Positions 31,561 through 39,581 of a stretch of DNA of 64,000 bases are shown here, piece by piece. The notes below the pieces were generated by a model. That model was not told where the DNA came from and searched no databases. It was given only the letters and a program-made list of their open reading frames with translations. The position numbers and the translations under genes were made by a program. Origin of the DNA: Rothia nasimurium (lineage in GTDB: Bacteria; Actinomycetota; Actinomycetes; Actinomycetales; Micrococcaceae); assembly GCF_928382285.1 (NCBI RefSeq), contig NZ_CAKMSS010000001.1:496001-560000 (forward strand). The letters run 5' to 3'. How positions within the stretch are numbered: position 1 is the stretch's first letter; every line of letters begins with the position of its first letter.

Positions 31561-32193
31561 TTAGGCCAGGCGTGAGTAGTATTCAACCACGAGCTGCTCT
31601 TCGCAGGTCACGGGGATTTCTTCACGCTTGGGTGCGCGCTCGAGCTTTGCGTGGAGCTTCTCGATCTCTACGTTCAGGTAGGCAGGGGTGTCGGGCAGGA
31701 CGTCCTGGTGTGCGCCGGTGGCTGCAACCTGGAAGGGTGCCATCTTCTCTGACTTGGGGTGAACGTGGATGAGCTGGCCGGGCTTGACGCGGAAGGAGGG
31801 GCGGTCAACGCGGATGCCGTCTACCATGATGTGGCGGTGTACGACGAGCTGACGTGCCTGTGCGATGGTGCGAGCGAAACCTGAGCGCAGGACGAGGGCG
31901 TCGAGGCGGGTTTCGAGGATCTCGACCAGGTTCTTACCGGTCTGGCCTTCGATGCGCTTTGCTTCGAGGTAGGCGCGGCGCATCTGTGCTTCACGGATGT
32001 TGTACTGTGCGCGCAGACGCTGCTTCTCGCGCAGCTGTACGGCGTAGTTTGAGTCAGCCTTCTTGCGGCTGCGGCCGTGCTGGCCGGGGCCGTAAGGACG
32101 ACGCTCGAGGTACTTTTCTGCCTTGGGGGTCAGTGCGATGCCGAGGGCACGTGACTGACGCACGGTACGGCGGGTACGGTTGTGGTTTGCCAC
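31561..32193 (-). CDS. rpsD: 30S ribosomal protein S4
   Basis: Primary 16S rRNA binder of the small subunit. YLERRPYGPGQHGRSRKKADSNYAVQLREKQRLRAQYN is the S4 N-terminal block, and the S4 RNA-binding domain follows (LDALVLRSGFARTIAQARQLVVHRHIMVDG). 210 aa. No zinc-ribbon cysteines near the N-terminus (C-minus type). GTG start with AAAAGGAA upstream. Stands alone here with a long leader. Confidence 0.98.
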   Translation of the reverse strand: MANHNRTRRTVRQSRALGIALTPKAEKYLERRPYGPGQHGRSRKKADSNYAVQLREKQRLRAQYNIREAQMRRAYLEAKRIEGQTGKNLVEILETRLDALVLRSGFARTIAQARQLVVHRHIMVDGIRVDRPSFRVKPGQLIHVHPKSEKMAPFQVAATGAHQDVLPDTPAYLNVEIEKLHAKLERAPKREEIPVTCEEQLVVEYYSRLA

Positions 32194-32436
32194 AGTTCGT
32201 ATTCCTTTTCTTTAGCGGGTGGCACGGCTCTTAACGCATATACGGTGGTGTGCTGAGCGTTTCCCACGGGTGTGGGTGTGCCATTGTTCTGGTGGTCTGG
32301 CCTCCGGTGGGCCGCCCACGGTTTGGGCGGTGGAGAGTAGAGAGCAGCCGCACTCTCGGTACTACGAGCTACCCGGTGATCAGTTTCTGCCCCGATTCCG
32401 GGGCGGACGCTGCGTTTTGGGTAGTCTGCCAGCCAA
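32194..32436 (-). promoter_or_regulatory. Long rpsD leader
   Basis: The bases between the predicted transcription start and rpsD contain no convincing gene but several GC-rich complementary stretches (for example CCGCCC / GGGCGG near 32320-32335 and CCCCG / CGGGG near 32391-32402). S4 is a known autogenous regulator in several bacteria, so this ~240-base leader is a candidate S4-responsive RNA. An open frame crossing it (32130-32510) lacks codon character and is treated as spurious. Confidence 0.45.
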
Positions 32437-32442
32437 GCTTTA

Positions 32443-32471
32443 AGCATACAGGCCTGCCCGCCGCTTGTCAG
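32443..32471 (-). promoter_or_regulatory. Promoter of rpsD
   Basis: Minus-strand CTGACA (32471-32466), a 17-base spacer and TATGCT (32448-32443). The -35 element lies inside an inverted repeat, CCTGCCCGC / GCGGGCAGG, that could also act as the end of the upstream Tat-protein transcript. Confidence 0.7.
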
Positions 32472-32525
32472 CAGCGGGCAGGGAAGAAAGGGGTGTGCGG
32501 TTATGCACAAACGGATTTACATGGC

Positions 32526-33752
32526 TTAGAAAATGCCATCACGGTAGTAAACCTGCTTGCCAAATCCGGTATCTCGAGAAGCCCATAATCCACCAGCATA
32601 TCGATTGACCTGCTCCCAGGCGCTACCGGTGGTAGTGTCCACAAAACGGGTACCTTCACCCTCATAGGCAGCATGTGAATTAAAGTTACCGATTTCATGA
32701 GACCAGAGGAAGTCACCAACGGGAGCGGGGATTTCCTCGATGTTGCCTGAAATGCCCCAGCCGCTGAAAACAACCTGGAGTCCGCCCAGACCCTTACCCT
32801 GGGAAACCCACTCATCTACTAAACGGTAGTAGGCATTTTCGAAGAAGGTTTCAAACGGAGTCGGAGAATTGGCCGGGTAAGTACACTTCACAGTTTCTTT
32901 GATGTAAGTCAGAGTCTGCTGGTAAGTGGGAGGTTGCACACCGATAGGGCGAAGGCCATAGGCAATGTAGATTGCACCGCCGTTACGGAGATCAGTGCCG
33001 TCACGAGGTGCCAGGCGGATGAGGTCCTGGGTGTTACCGCTGAAGAGTTGGTTACGATAGAAAGGCAATGACGGGTCAAGTGCGAAACGGGTGCTGAGGT
33101 AATTTACACCGTTCAGTGAAGCTGCCTTAAACTGAGTTTCATCGAGAGAATCATGCCAGCCACCAGTGCGGTTCCATTCAAACTGCCCGAATGACGATGA
33201 CCAGCCACCATCACGACGGATAGTTGTATCGTTTACACCAACAGCTTCCGGAGCGCCGAAAGGTGTGTTGCCGTTACGGGTATCCCACCCACCAGAAGCA
33301 TGGTAGGGGTTAGGCAGCGTTACGTTTTTATAAGAGCCAACTCGTTCTGACAAGTGGGGTGCAAAGAGACGGTTAACTGCGCCGGAAGTATCTACGTTAC
33401 GGATGCCGAACTCGAACCCAAACTGCTGACCAAAGTTTTTGTCATTTTTAGCAGAGATAAGCGCAGGAACATTTTGTCCCTGTACGCGAAGTGCACCAGC
33501 GGTTATGAATCCATCACCACCACCGTTTGGGTGAGGCGGGGCAACATACCAAAGACGTAGCTTGGTGTTGCTGAGGTCGGGAACCTTGCTAGCGAAATCG
33601 GCAAAGTATTTGGCCATTGCTTCTTCATACTGCGCTGCAGTACTGCATGTGGATGAAGCTGCGTAAGCGGGGATAGCAGTGGTTGCAACAACTGCAGGTG
33701 CTGCCCAGGCGGCACCCTTAGCAAGGGTGCGGCGAGAAACGTTGTGAGTCAT
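32526..33752 (-). CDS. Tat-exported protein, paralogue 1
   Basis: 408 aa. The N-terminus MTHNVSRRTLAKGAAWAAP is a twin-arginine signal (SRRTL) with a hydrophobic AAPAVVATTAIPAYA core and likely cleavage after AYA. The mature part begins ASSTCSTAAQYEE, is rich in Gly, Asn, Tyr and Trp, and ends YYRDGIF. No catalytic motif, lipobox, LPxTG sortase signal or membrane anchor seen, so it is predicted to be folded before export and secreted or loosely wall-associated. Signal peptide is nearly identical to its neighbour at 34176-35036; the mature parts diverge strongly. Function unrecognised. Confidence 0.82.
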   Translation of the reverse strand: MTHNVSRRTLAKGAAWAAPAVVATTAIPAYAASSTCSTAAQYEEAMAKYFADFASKVPDLSNTKLRLWYVAPPHPNGGGDGFITAGALRVQGQNVPALISAKNDKNFGQQFGFEFGIRNVDTSGAVNRLFAPHLSERVGSYKNVTLPNPYHASGGWDTRNGNTPFGAPEAVGVNDTTIRRDGGWSSSFGQFEWNRTGGWHDSLDETQFKAASLNGVNYLSTRFALDPSLPFYRNQLFSGNTQDLIRLAPRDGTDLRNGGAIYIAYGLRPIGVQPPTYQQTLTYIKETVKCTYPANSPTPFETFFENAYYRLVDEWVSQGKGLGGLQVVFSGWGISGNIEEIPAPVGDFLWSHEIGNFNSHAAYEGEGTRFVDTTTGSAWEQVNRYAGGLWASRDTGFGKQVYYRDGIF

Positions 33753-34175
33753 GGTGTTCTATATCCTCATAGAAGGTGTGAAAAAGACACGACCTCATAG
33801 AGTACAAGCACACCCTAGTGCCAGCGACTTGCCCGCTATGAAAGGTCTGAATACCATCATAGAGGCTTATCACGGAAAATTCATCAACAGATTCCATCAA
33901 AAGTTAAAGAGCCACGCAATCCTGTGTGTACCCATAACTACCCTCACATCAGCGATAACCCCTAGCATGACTTATCAAATTCATTGATATACCTAATAGC
34001 ATCGCACTTGATCCATTAAAAACATCAGGATGCAACGAGCTAACTTTCCGACCAACATCCAACCATGTGCTTTTTAGCACATGTTGCGTGTCGTCCTTTC
34101 GCCCTACAGTCCATGTGCAGCCTTGGAATCAAATTTTAATCCCAAGGCTGCAAACTATGCATGCGTACGAGGATT
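33753..34175. other. 423-bp intergenic region with stem-loops between the two Tat genes
   Basis: No gene seen. It holds a perfect hairpin CATGTGCT-TTTT-AGCACATG (34064-34083) and a 10-bp stem GCAGCCTTGG / CCAAGGCTGC (34117-34126, 34142-34151), probably ending the upstream transcript on the minus strand. Near the start of the downstream gene CCTCATAGA occurs twice 28 bp apart (33765, 33793) with a variant CATCATAGA at 33855. A clear promoter was not identified. Confidence 0.5.
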
Positions 34176-35036
34176 TTAGAAGATACCGTTATTGCTGATG
34201 CCGGTAGCGTTGTTGATAACACCCGGGGGGTAAGTATCGCTGCGGTAGTTACCCGAAACATTAGACCAAACAGAGCTTCCGACAGACCAGGCAGTCGCAC
34301 CACCGAACAGGGTGCGGGTGGTGCCACCGTTGCCCCAAATCGCAGTCCCTTCGGTAAAGAGGGGCCCAGCAAACGAGATAGTTACAGGAACCACGGTGCT
34401 GAGCTTGGACTGGTAGTAGGCCTCACAAGCGGCAAGGTCTAGGCCTGATTTTGTGGCAATGCTCGACAGGGTGGGGTAAATGACGGGGGCCTGAATTAGG
34501 GTTGCCCTCACTTTAATGCCGTCAATATTGGTTCCGGTCGAGAAATTGGTATCTGAAACGTTGTCATTACCACGAGCGTTGCCCACCAGGTTTTCTCCGG
34601 TAGCAGTCCACGTCCAGGTACGAGCGGCCTGGCCATCAACCACAGCTTCAGTCACCCTTGAAGTTTTTCCCCAGGAGGTTGCTGCGGTCAGTGGGCCATT
34701 GGGTAAACGTGTATCACCATTGGCGCGCACAGCAGCAAATTCAACGACAAGTCCCTGGGTGCCCGAGAGTTCAACATCGTAGCTGGAGTTGTTAATGATG
34801 TTAAACGAGGGCACCTTAGAAAAGCCGTCTGCCAAGCCGACCGACGGCTCTGTCCAGTAGGCGGTAAAAGTGGAGGTCTCCATCTCCTTAAAGGCGGCGT
34901 CAATAGAAGCAATCGCAGTAGTTGAGCAAGAAGTTGAAGAAGCTGCATAAGCAGGAATAGCGGTTGTAGCTATAACAGCAGGAGCAGCCCATGCGGCACC
35001 CTTAGCTAGGGAACGACGACTAATAGGGTGAGTCAT
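34176..35036 (-). CDS. Tat-exported protein, paralogue 2
   Basis: 286 aa from ATG 35036 (GAAGG seven bases upstream). MTHPISRRSLAKGAAWAAP is again a twin-arginine signal, followed by AVIATTAIPAYA and mature ASSTSCSTTAIASID. The mature part is Ser/Thr/Asn-rich, predicted all-beta, and ends with NNGIF, the same last three residues (GIF) as paralogue 1. No enzyme motif seen. The shared signal and tail against divergent bodies suggest duplication with diversification, as expected for surface-exposed proteins. Confidence 0.82.
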   Translation of the reverse strand: MTHPISRRSLAKGAAWAAPAVIATTAIPAYAASSTSCSTTAIASIDAAFKEMETSTFTAYWTEPSVGLADGFSKVPSFNIINNSSYDVELSGTQGLVVEFAAVRANGDTRLPNGPLTAATSWGKTSRVTEAVVDGQAARTWTWTATGENLVGNARGNDNVSDTNFSTGTNIDGIKVRATLIQAPVIYPTLSSIATKSGLDLAACEAYYQSKLSTVVPVTISFAGPLFTEGTAIWGNGGTTRTLFGGATAWSVGSSVWSNVSGNYRSDTYPPGVINNATGISNNGIF

Positions 35037-35079
35037 GTGTATACCTTCAGTGCGAGTTATCAAGACGTGTTGTTCAATC

Positions 35080-35105
35080 TAAAGAAGTACACTTGAACTT
35101 CTTTA
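35080..35105 (-). promoter_or_regulatory. Inverted repeat in the leader of Tat gene 2
   Basis: Perfect 9-bp arms TAAAGAAGT and ACTTCTTTA separated by eight bases, 43 bases before the start codon, in an AT-rich stretch unlike the surrounding genome. Could be an operator or an mRNA hairpin. Confidence 0.45.
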
Positions 35106-35258
35106 AGTAACACAACCATAATACACAAAATTACATACGTATTTGCAAGAAGATAGAAAATTGGGTGGAAGTCATACACAATCCCATTAAACTGGGTGTC
35201 TAGTCAGGCAGCCTGCACTACCTAATGACAGCTGTTGAACCAACTGCGCCTGTACGCT

Positions 35259-36659
35259 CTAGCTTTTACGTAGCACACCAATGCGCTTAAGCCTTTCCCC
35301 CAGCTCCTTTTCCGCCCCAAAAACCGTTGGCCTGTAATAGGCCTTCCCTACAAGTGCATCGGGGGCATACTGCTGGCGGGCCACTCCGTTCTTTTCATCG
35401 TGGGGGTAGATATAGCCCCTGCCGTGCCCCAGGGCAGCAGCTCCCGGGTAGTGCCCATCGCGCAGGTGCAGGGGAACCGGCCCTGCCAAGCCGGCGCGGA
35501 CGTCCGCCAATGCCCCATCGATAGCCCGGTACACAGCGTTTGACTTAGGGGCAGACGCCAAATGAATCGTCGCCTGCGCCAGATTCAGACGGGCCTCGGG
35601 TAGCCCCACCAGCTGAACAGCTTGGGCAGCATTCACCGCGGCGGTCAGGGCCGTGGGGTCAGCCATGCCGATATCCTCACTGGCATGAACAATCAGGCGG
35701 CGGGCAATAAACCGGGGGTCCTCCCCCGCCTCAATCATGCGCGCCAGATAGTGCAGGGCGGCATCCACGTCTGAGCCGCGAATCGACTTAATAAAGGCAC
35801 TGGTGACGTCGTAGTGCTGATCCCCCTGCTTGTCATAGCGCACCACCGACCGGTTGACCGCCAAGCTCGCGTGCTCAGCCGTCACCTGCAGAGGCTGACT
35901 GACGGAGTACTCAACCCCGGCATCCTCAGCCTCACCAAACGCCACAGCGGCAGCAGCTTCCAAAGAGGTCAGAGCCTTGCGGGCGTCCCCATTGGCCATT
36001 TTGACCAGGTGCGCAGCAGCATCGTCATCCAGAGAAATCACACCGGCAAAACCCCGGGCGTCAGCAACCGCCCGTTGGAGCAGTTCAGCAATATCTGTAT
36101 CGGTGAGCCCCTGCAGGGTCAACAGAATAGAACGCGACAGCAGGGGTGAAATCACCGAAAACGAGGGATTCTCGGTGGTTGCCGCCACCAGCACCACCCA
36201 GCGGTTCTCGACACCCGGCAAGAGGGCGTCCTGCTGGGCTTTAGTGAAGCGGTGAATCTCATCAAGAAAAAGTACGGTAGTAAGTCCGCGAAAATCGCGG
36301 TCCTCAAGGGCCTGCTCCATCACGGCGCGAACGTCCTTTACACCGGCAGTAATAGCAGAGAGCTCAACGAACTTGCGCCCGGCTCCCCCGGCAATCACGT
36401 TGGCCAGCGTAGTCTTGCCTGTACCGGGTGGGCCCCACAAAATAACCGAGCTCGGCCCCGCAGGCCCGCCCCCCTCACCCGCCAGAACCCGCAGAGGTGA
36501 GCCCGGGCCCAGCAGGTGCTTCTGCCCTACCACCTCATCGAGAGTGCGGGGGCGCATACGCACGGCCAGCGGAGCCCGCTCCCGCCGACGCGTCACCTGC
36601 TCGCTATCGGTATCTGGCTGAGAATCATCAAAAAAGAAGAGAGAGGGTTCCACGGTCAA
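35259..36659 (-). CDS. rarA: Replication-associated recombination protein A (RarA/MgsA AAA+ ATPase)
   Basis: Clamp-loader-like ATPase acting at stalled forks. Walker A GPPGTGKT at residues 76-83, Walker B FLDEIHRF, sensor [14 protein letters not shown], then the C-terminal tetramerisation region with [19 protein letters not shown]. 466 aa; TTG start just behind the dtd-proximal bases. dtd follows six bases downstream of its start region on the same strand (rarA itself is read away from dtd's stop), so dtd precedes rarA in the transcript. Confidence 0.95.
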   Translation of the reverse strand: MTVEPSLFFFDDSQPDTDSEQVTRRRERAPLAVRMRPRTLDEVVGQKHLLGPGSPLRVLAGEGGGPAGPSSVILWGPPGTGKTTLANVIAGGAGRKFVELSAITAGVKDVRAVMEQALEDRDFRGLTTVLFLDEIHRFTKAQQDALLPGVENRWVVLVAATTENPSFSVISPLLSRSILLTLQGLTDTDIAELLQRAVADARGFAGVISLDDDAAAHLVKMANGDARKALTSLEAAAAVAFGEAEDAGVEYSVSQPLQVTAEHASLAVNRSVVRYDKQGDQHYDVTSAFIKSIRGSDVDAALHYLARMIEAGEDPRFIARRLIVHASEDIGMADPTALTAAVNAAQAVQLVGLPEARLNLAQATIHLASAPKSNAVYRAIDGALADVRAGLAGPVPLHLRDGHYPGAAALGHGRGYIYPHDEKNGVARQQYAPDALVGKAYYRPTVFGAEKELGERLKRIGVLRKS

Positions 36660-36665
36660 CTTGCC

Positions 36666-37100
36666 TTAAAGGGAGTCGGTATCGAGAATCAGGGTCACAG
36701 GGCCGTCGTTCGATAGACTGACCTGCATATCGGCGCCAAAGAGGCCGGTCTCCACGGTTACCCCCAGGTCGCGCAGGGCCTGCACATAGGCCTCAAAGAG
36801 GGGTTCACTCACCGGGCCGGGAGCAGCTGCCGACCAGGACGGACGCCGCCCTCTCTTTGCATCCCCATAGAGAGTAAACTGGCTGACCGCCAGCACCGGT
36901 GCACCCTCATCGAGCACAGACCGCTCCCCTTCTAAGAGGCGCAGGTTAGCGGTTTTATCTGCCAGCTTAGCTACCTGAGCGGGGCCGTCCTCGTGGGTTA
37001 TACCCACCAGAACCAGCAGGCCTGGCTGGTCAATTTTCCCTACTGATTGGCCGTCGACAGTGACGGCGGCTGAGGTAACCCGTTGAAGAACTGCGCGCAT
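36666..37100 (-). CDS. dtd: D-aminoacyl-tRNA deacylase
   Basis: Removes D-amino acids (and glycine) from mischarged tRNAs. Both DTD active-site blocks are visible: [17 protein letters not shown] in the middle and [15 protein letters not shown] at the C-terminus. 144 aa. Upstream neighbour of rarA in one transcript, with aspS and hisS nearby, a tRNA-quality cluster. Confidence 0.96.
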   Translation of the reverse strand: MRAVLQRVTSAAVTVDGQSVGKIDQPGLLVLVGITHEDGPAQVAKLADKTANLRLLEGERSVLDEGAPVLAVSQFTLYGDAKRGRRPSWSAAAPGPVSEPLFEAYVQALRDLGVTVETGLFGADMQVSLSNDGPVTLILDTDSL

Positions 37101-37167
37101 GGGTGCTCCTTTGTCTGGAGGGTGGCTGACGCTTCTAGCCTATCAACTGCCCTAGAAAAGACCAGAA

Positions 37168-37224
37168 AAACCAGAAATACCCACCTAGTTCGTGGGTATT
37201 TCTGGTTTAAATGGTACCTACCGG
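37168..37224. repeat. GGTACC hairpin repeat, copy B
   Basis: Stem AAACCAGAAATACCCAC (37168-37184) and its complement (37192-37208) around CTAGTTC, followed by ATGGTACCTACCGG. Inner part identical to copy C; the left GGTACC-type flank is missing, so B is a partial copy. Lies 48 bases beyond the stop of the 63-residue ORF. Confidence 0.9.
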
Positions 37225-37272
37225 GTGAAGGTCAGACTCATCGGATGAGGCACCCCCTCCACTACCTGCAGG

Positions 37273-37464
37273 TTACTTTGCCTGTTCTTTCCGGCGAAGA
37301 TTCTTAAAGTATGAACGAGGCTTTGCTAAATTAGCCTCAATCTCTGCAATAATTTTCAGTTGTTCTGCCACTTCTTGCTGTCGGCGGCTTTGAGACACAT
37401 GTTGGACCTTACGGCCAGCCCTATCAATCGACTTTGGTGAATGGGTAACTACTATCGAAGTCAT
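37273..37464 (-). CDS. Small basic orphan protein
   Basis: 63 aa from ATG 37464 (AAGGGG eight bases upstream): MTSIVVTHSPKSIDRAGRK opens a Lys/Arg-rich, mostly helical chain ending YFKNLRRKEQAK. A promoter lies 30-60 bases upstream and a hairpin repeat downstream, so it looks like an independent gene. No family recognised; could be a nucleic-acid-binding or regulatory small protein. Confidence 0.6.
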   Translation of the reverse strand: MTSIVVTHSPKSIDRAGRKVQHVSQSRRQQEVAEQLKIIAEIEANLAKPRSYFKNLRRKEQAK

Positions 37465-37492
37465 CAGGTGTACCCCTTTCTCAGTTAACTCA

Positions 37493-37521
37493 ATTATCGT
37501 CGGTTGCGGCTGAATCTCCAA
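37493..37521 (-). promoter_or_regulatory. Promoter of the small orphan gene
   Basis: Minus-strand TTGGAG (37521-37516), 17-base spacer, GATAAT (37498-37493). It lies inside the longer possible reading frame, which argues for the internal ATG start at 37464. Confidence 0.6.
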
Positions 37522-37626
37522 GACTTTCTAGATGATTCTTGTCTGGTTTCCTGTTCGAGCTCTTCCTTATAGGTCTTAACTATTGGTAAGAGGAAGGTAA
37601 GCATTTTTCACTCCCGGCTAGAAAGG

Positions 37627-37691
37627 ACCATTTAAACCAGAAATACCCACCTAGTTCGTGGGTATTTCTGGTTTAGATGGTACCTACCGGG
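37627..37691. repeat. GGTACC hairpin repeat, copy C (after aspS)
   Basis: ACCATTTAAACCAG opens the left arm; the stem AAACCAGAAATACCCAC (37634-37650) pairs with 37658-37674, followed by AGATGGTACCTACCGGG. It starts nine bases past the aspS stop on the minus strand and may serve as its terminator. Confidence 0.9.
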
Positions 37692-37700
37692 AAGGGGCGT

Positions 37701-39473
37701 TTACTTCTCGCCGTCCTTCTTGGGCTTGAAGTCCACACCGGCTTCCTTACGCTGCTGCGCGGTAATCGGCGCAGGGGCTGCGGTCAGCGGGTCGTAGCCG
37801 CCACCGGTCTTGGGGAAGGCAATGACGTCGCGGATAGAATCGGTGCCACCGATCAGCTGCAGCACGCGGTCCCAACCAAAGGCGATACCGCCCATGGGGG
37901 GCGCACCGAAGCTGAAGGCCTCCAGCAGGAAGCCGAACTTCTCGGCAGCCTCTTCCTCGGTAATACCCATGACCTTGAAGACACGCTCCTGCACGTCACG
38001 CTGGTGGATACGGATTGAACCGCCACCAATTTCGTTACCGTTGCAGACGATATCGTAGGCGTAGGCCAGAGCCTCACCGGGGTTCTCGTCGAAAGAATCC
38101 AGGTACTCGGGCTTGGGTGAGGTGAAGGCGTGGTGCACTGCGGTCCAGGCTGAGTGGCCCAGGGCGACGTCGCCGGACGCGGTCGCGTCAGCAGCTGACT
38201 CAAACATGGGGGCATCCACAACCCAAACGAAGGACCAGTCACCCTCCTTGATAAGCCCGGTGCGGTGGCCGATTTCCACGCGGGCTGCGCCCAGTAGGGC
38301 GCGGGAGGCCTTTGCCTCACCGGCTGCGAAGAAGATGCAGTCGCCGGGCTTGGCGCCGGTAGCCTCAGCCAGGCCCTCACGCTCAGCATCGGTGATGTTC
38401 TTAGCAACGGGGCCGGTCAGCTCGCCGTCCTCCTGAATCAGCACGTAGGCAAGACCTTTAGCACCGCGCTGCTTAGCCCATTCCTGCCAGGCATCCAGGG
38501 TGCGGCGGGCCTGGGAGGCGCCACCGGGCATCACAACGGCACCGACGTAGGGTGCCTTGAAGACGCGGAAGGTGGTGTCCTTGAAGTAGTCGGTCAGCTC
38601 GGTGAGTTCCAGGCCGAAGCGAAGGTCGGGCTTGTCAGAGCCGTACTTCTCCATGGCGTCCTTGTAGGTAATACGCTCGATGGGGCGGGGCACCTTGACG
38701 TCAATCAGGTTCCAGACGGCCTCAACGATACGCTCGCCCAGGTCGATGATGTCTTCCTGGTCAACGAAGGAAGCCTCGATATCCAGCTGGGTGAACTCGG
38801 GCTGACGGTCAGCGCGGAAGTCCTCGTCACGGTAGCAGCGGGCAATCTGGTAGTACTTCTCGATACCGCCCACCTGCAGCAGCTGCTTGAAGAGCTGGGG
38901 TGACTGGGGCAGGGCATACCAGGAGCCGGGTGCCAGACGGGCGGGCACCAGGAAGTCGCGGGCACCTTCGGGGGTGGAGCGGGTCAGGGTGGGGGTTTCT
39001 ACCTCGGTGAAGTTCTGGCCGTGCAGAACCTCGCGGGCGGCTCGGTTGGCCTCTGAACGCAGGCGCATGAGACGAGCAGGCTCGGGGCGACGCAGGTCCA
39101 GGTAGCGGTACTTGAGGCGGGCTTCTTCGCCCACTTCAACGTGCTCATCAATCTGGAAGGGCAAGGGGGCTGAGGTATTGAGCACCTCGGTCTCCTTGAC
39201 CATAACCTCGATTTCACCGGTGGTGAGGTTGGGGTTTTCGTTGCCCTCGGGGCGGCGGGTTACTTCGCCCACGACCTTGAGGACGTACTCGTTGCGCAGG
39301 TGCTCGAAGTCGGCTTCGTTGTGGAAGACAACCTGGGTGACGCCTTCGCGGTCACGCAGGTCAACGAAGGCCACGCCACCGTGGTCGCGGCGGCGGGCTA
39401 CCCAGCCAGAGAGGGTAACGGTTTCTCCGATGTTCTCGGCGGTTAGTTCGCCGAGGGTGTGAGTGCGTAGCAC
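37701..39473 (-). CDS. aspS: Aspartyl-tRNA synthetase
   Basis: Class II synthetase; may be non-discriminating (Asp/Asn), which sequence alone does not settle. N-terminal OB-fold ([26 protein letters not shown]), motif 2 ([24 protein letters not shown]), the bacterial GAD insert and motif 3 ([16 protein letters not shown]). Start GTG 39473 has AAAGGAAC upstream and gives 590 aa; a promoter lies inside the longer possible frame. Confidence 0.97.
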   Translation of the reverse strand: MLRTHTLGELTAENIGETVTLSGWVARRRDHGGVAFVDLRDREGVTQVVFHNEADFEHLRNEYVLKVVGEVTRRPEGNENPNLTTGEIEVMVKETEVLNTSAPLPFQIDEHVEVGEEARLKYRYLDLRRPEPARLMRLRSEANRAAREVLHGQNFTEVETPTLTRSTPEGARDFLVPARLAPGSWYALPQSPQLFKQLLQVGGIEKYYQIARCYRDEDFRADRQPEFTQLDIEASFVDQEDIIDLGERIVEAVWNLIDVKVPRPIERITYKDAMEKYGSDKPDLRFGLELTELTDYFKDTTFRVFKAPYVGAVVMPGGASQARRTLDAWQEWAKQRGAKGLAYVLIQEDGELTGPVAKNITDAEREGLAEATGAKPGDCIFFAAGEAKASRALLGAARVEIGHRTGLIKEGDWSFVWVVDAPMFESAADATASGDVALGHSAWTAVHHAFTSPKPEYLDSFDENPGEALAYAYDIVCNGNEIGGGSIRIHQRDVQERVFKVMGITEEEAAEKFGFLLEAFSFGAPPMGGIAFGWDRVLQLIGGTDSIRDVIAFPKTGGGYDPLTAAPAPITAQQRKEAGVDFKPKKDGEK

Positions 39474-39534
39474 TGAGTTCCTTTCGATGGGGCACGGTAC
39501 CGGGTGGCACTGTCTTAAGTTCAGTTTGCTCCCG

Positions 39535-39563
39535 ATTTTACCGTGTTGTGGTGCGCCTGGCAC
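39535..39563 (-). promoter_or_regulatory. Promoter of aspS
   Basis: Minus-strand GTGCCA (39563-39558), 17-base spacer, TAAAAT (39540-39535); start expected near 39528, about 55 bases before aspS. Confidence 0.55.
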
Positions 39564-39581
39564 CGGTTGGACGGGTGTGAA

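Noticed and set aside
32130..32510. Protein-coding gene overlapping the rpsD start
   Set aside because: It overlaps rpsD out of frame, crosses the rpsD promoter and leader, and has no family features.
37168..37691. CRISPR array
   Set aside because: Only two copies in this stretch, ~460 bp apart, with a gene between them and no cas genes.
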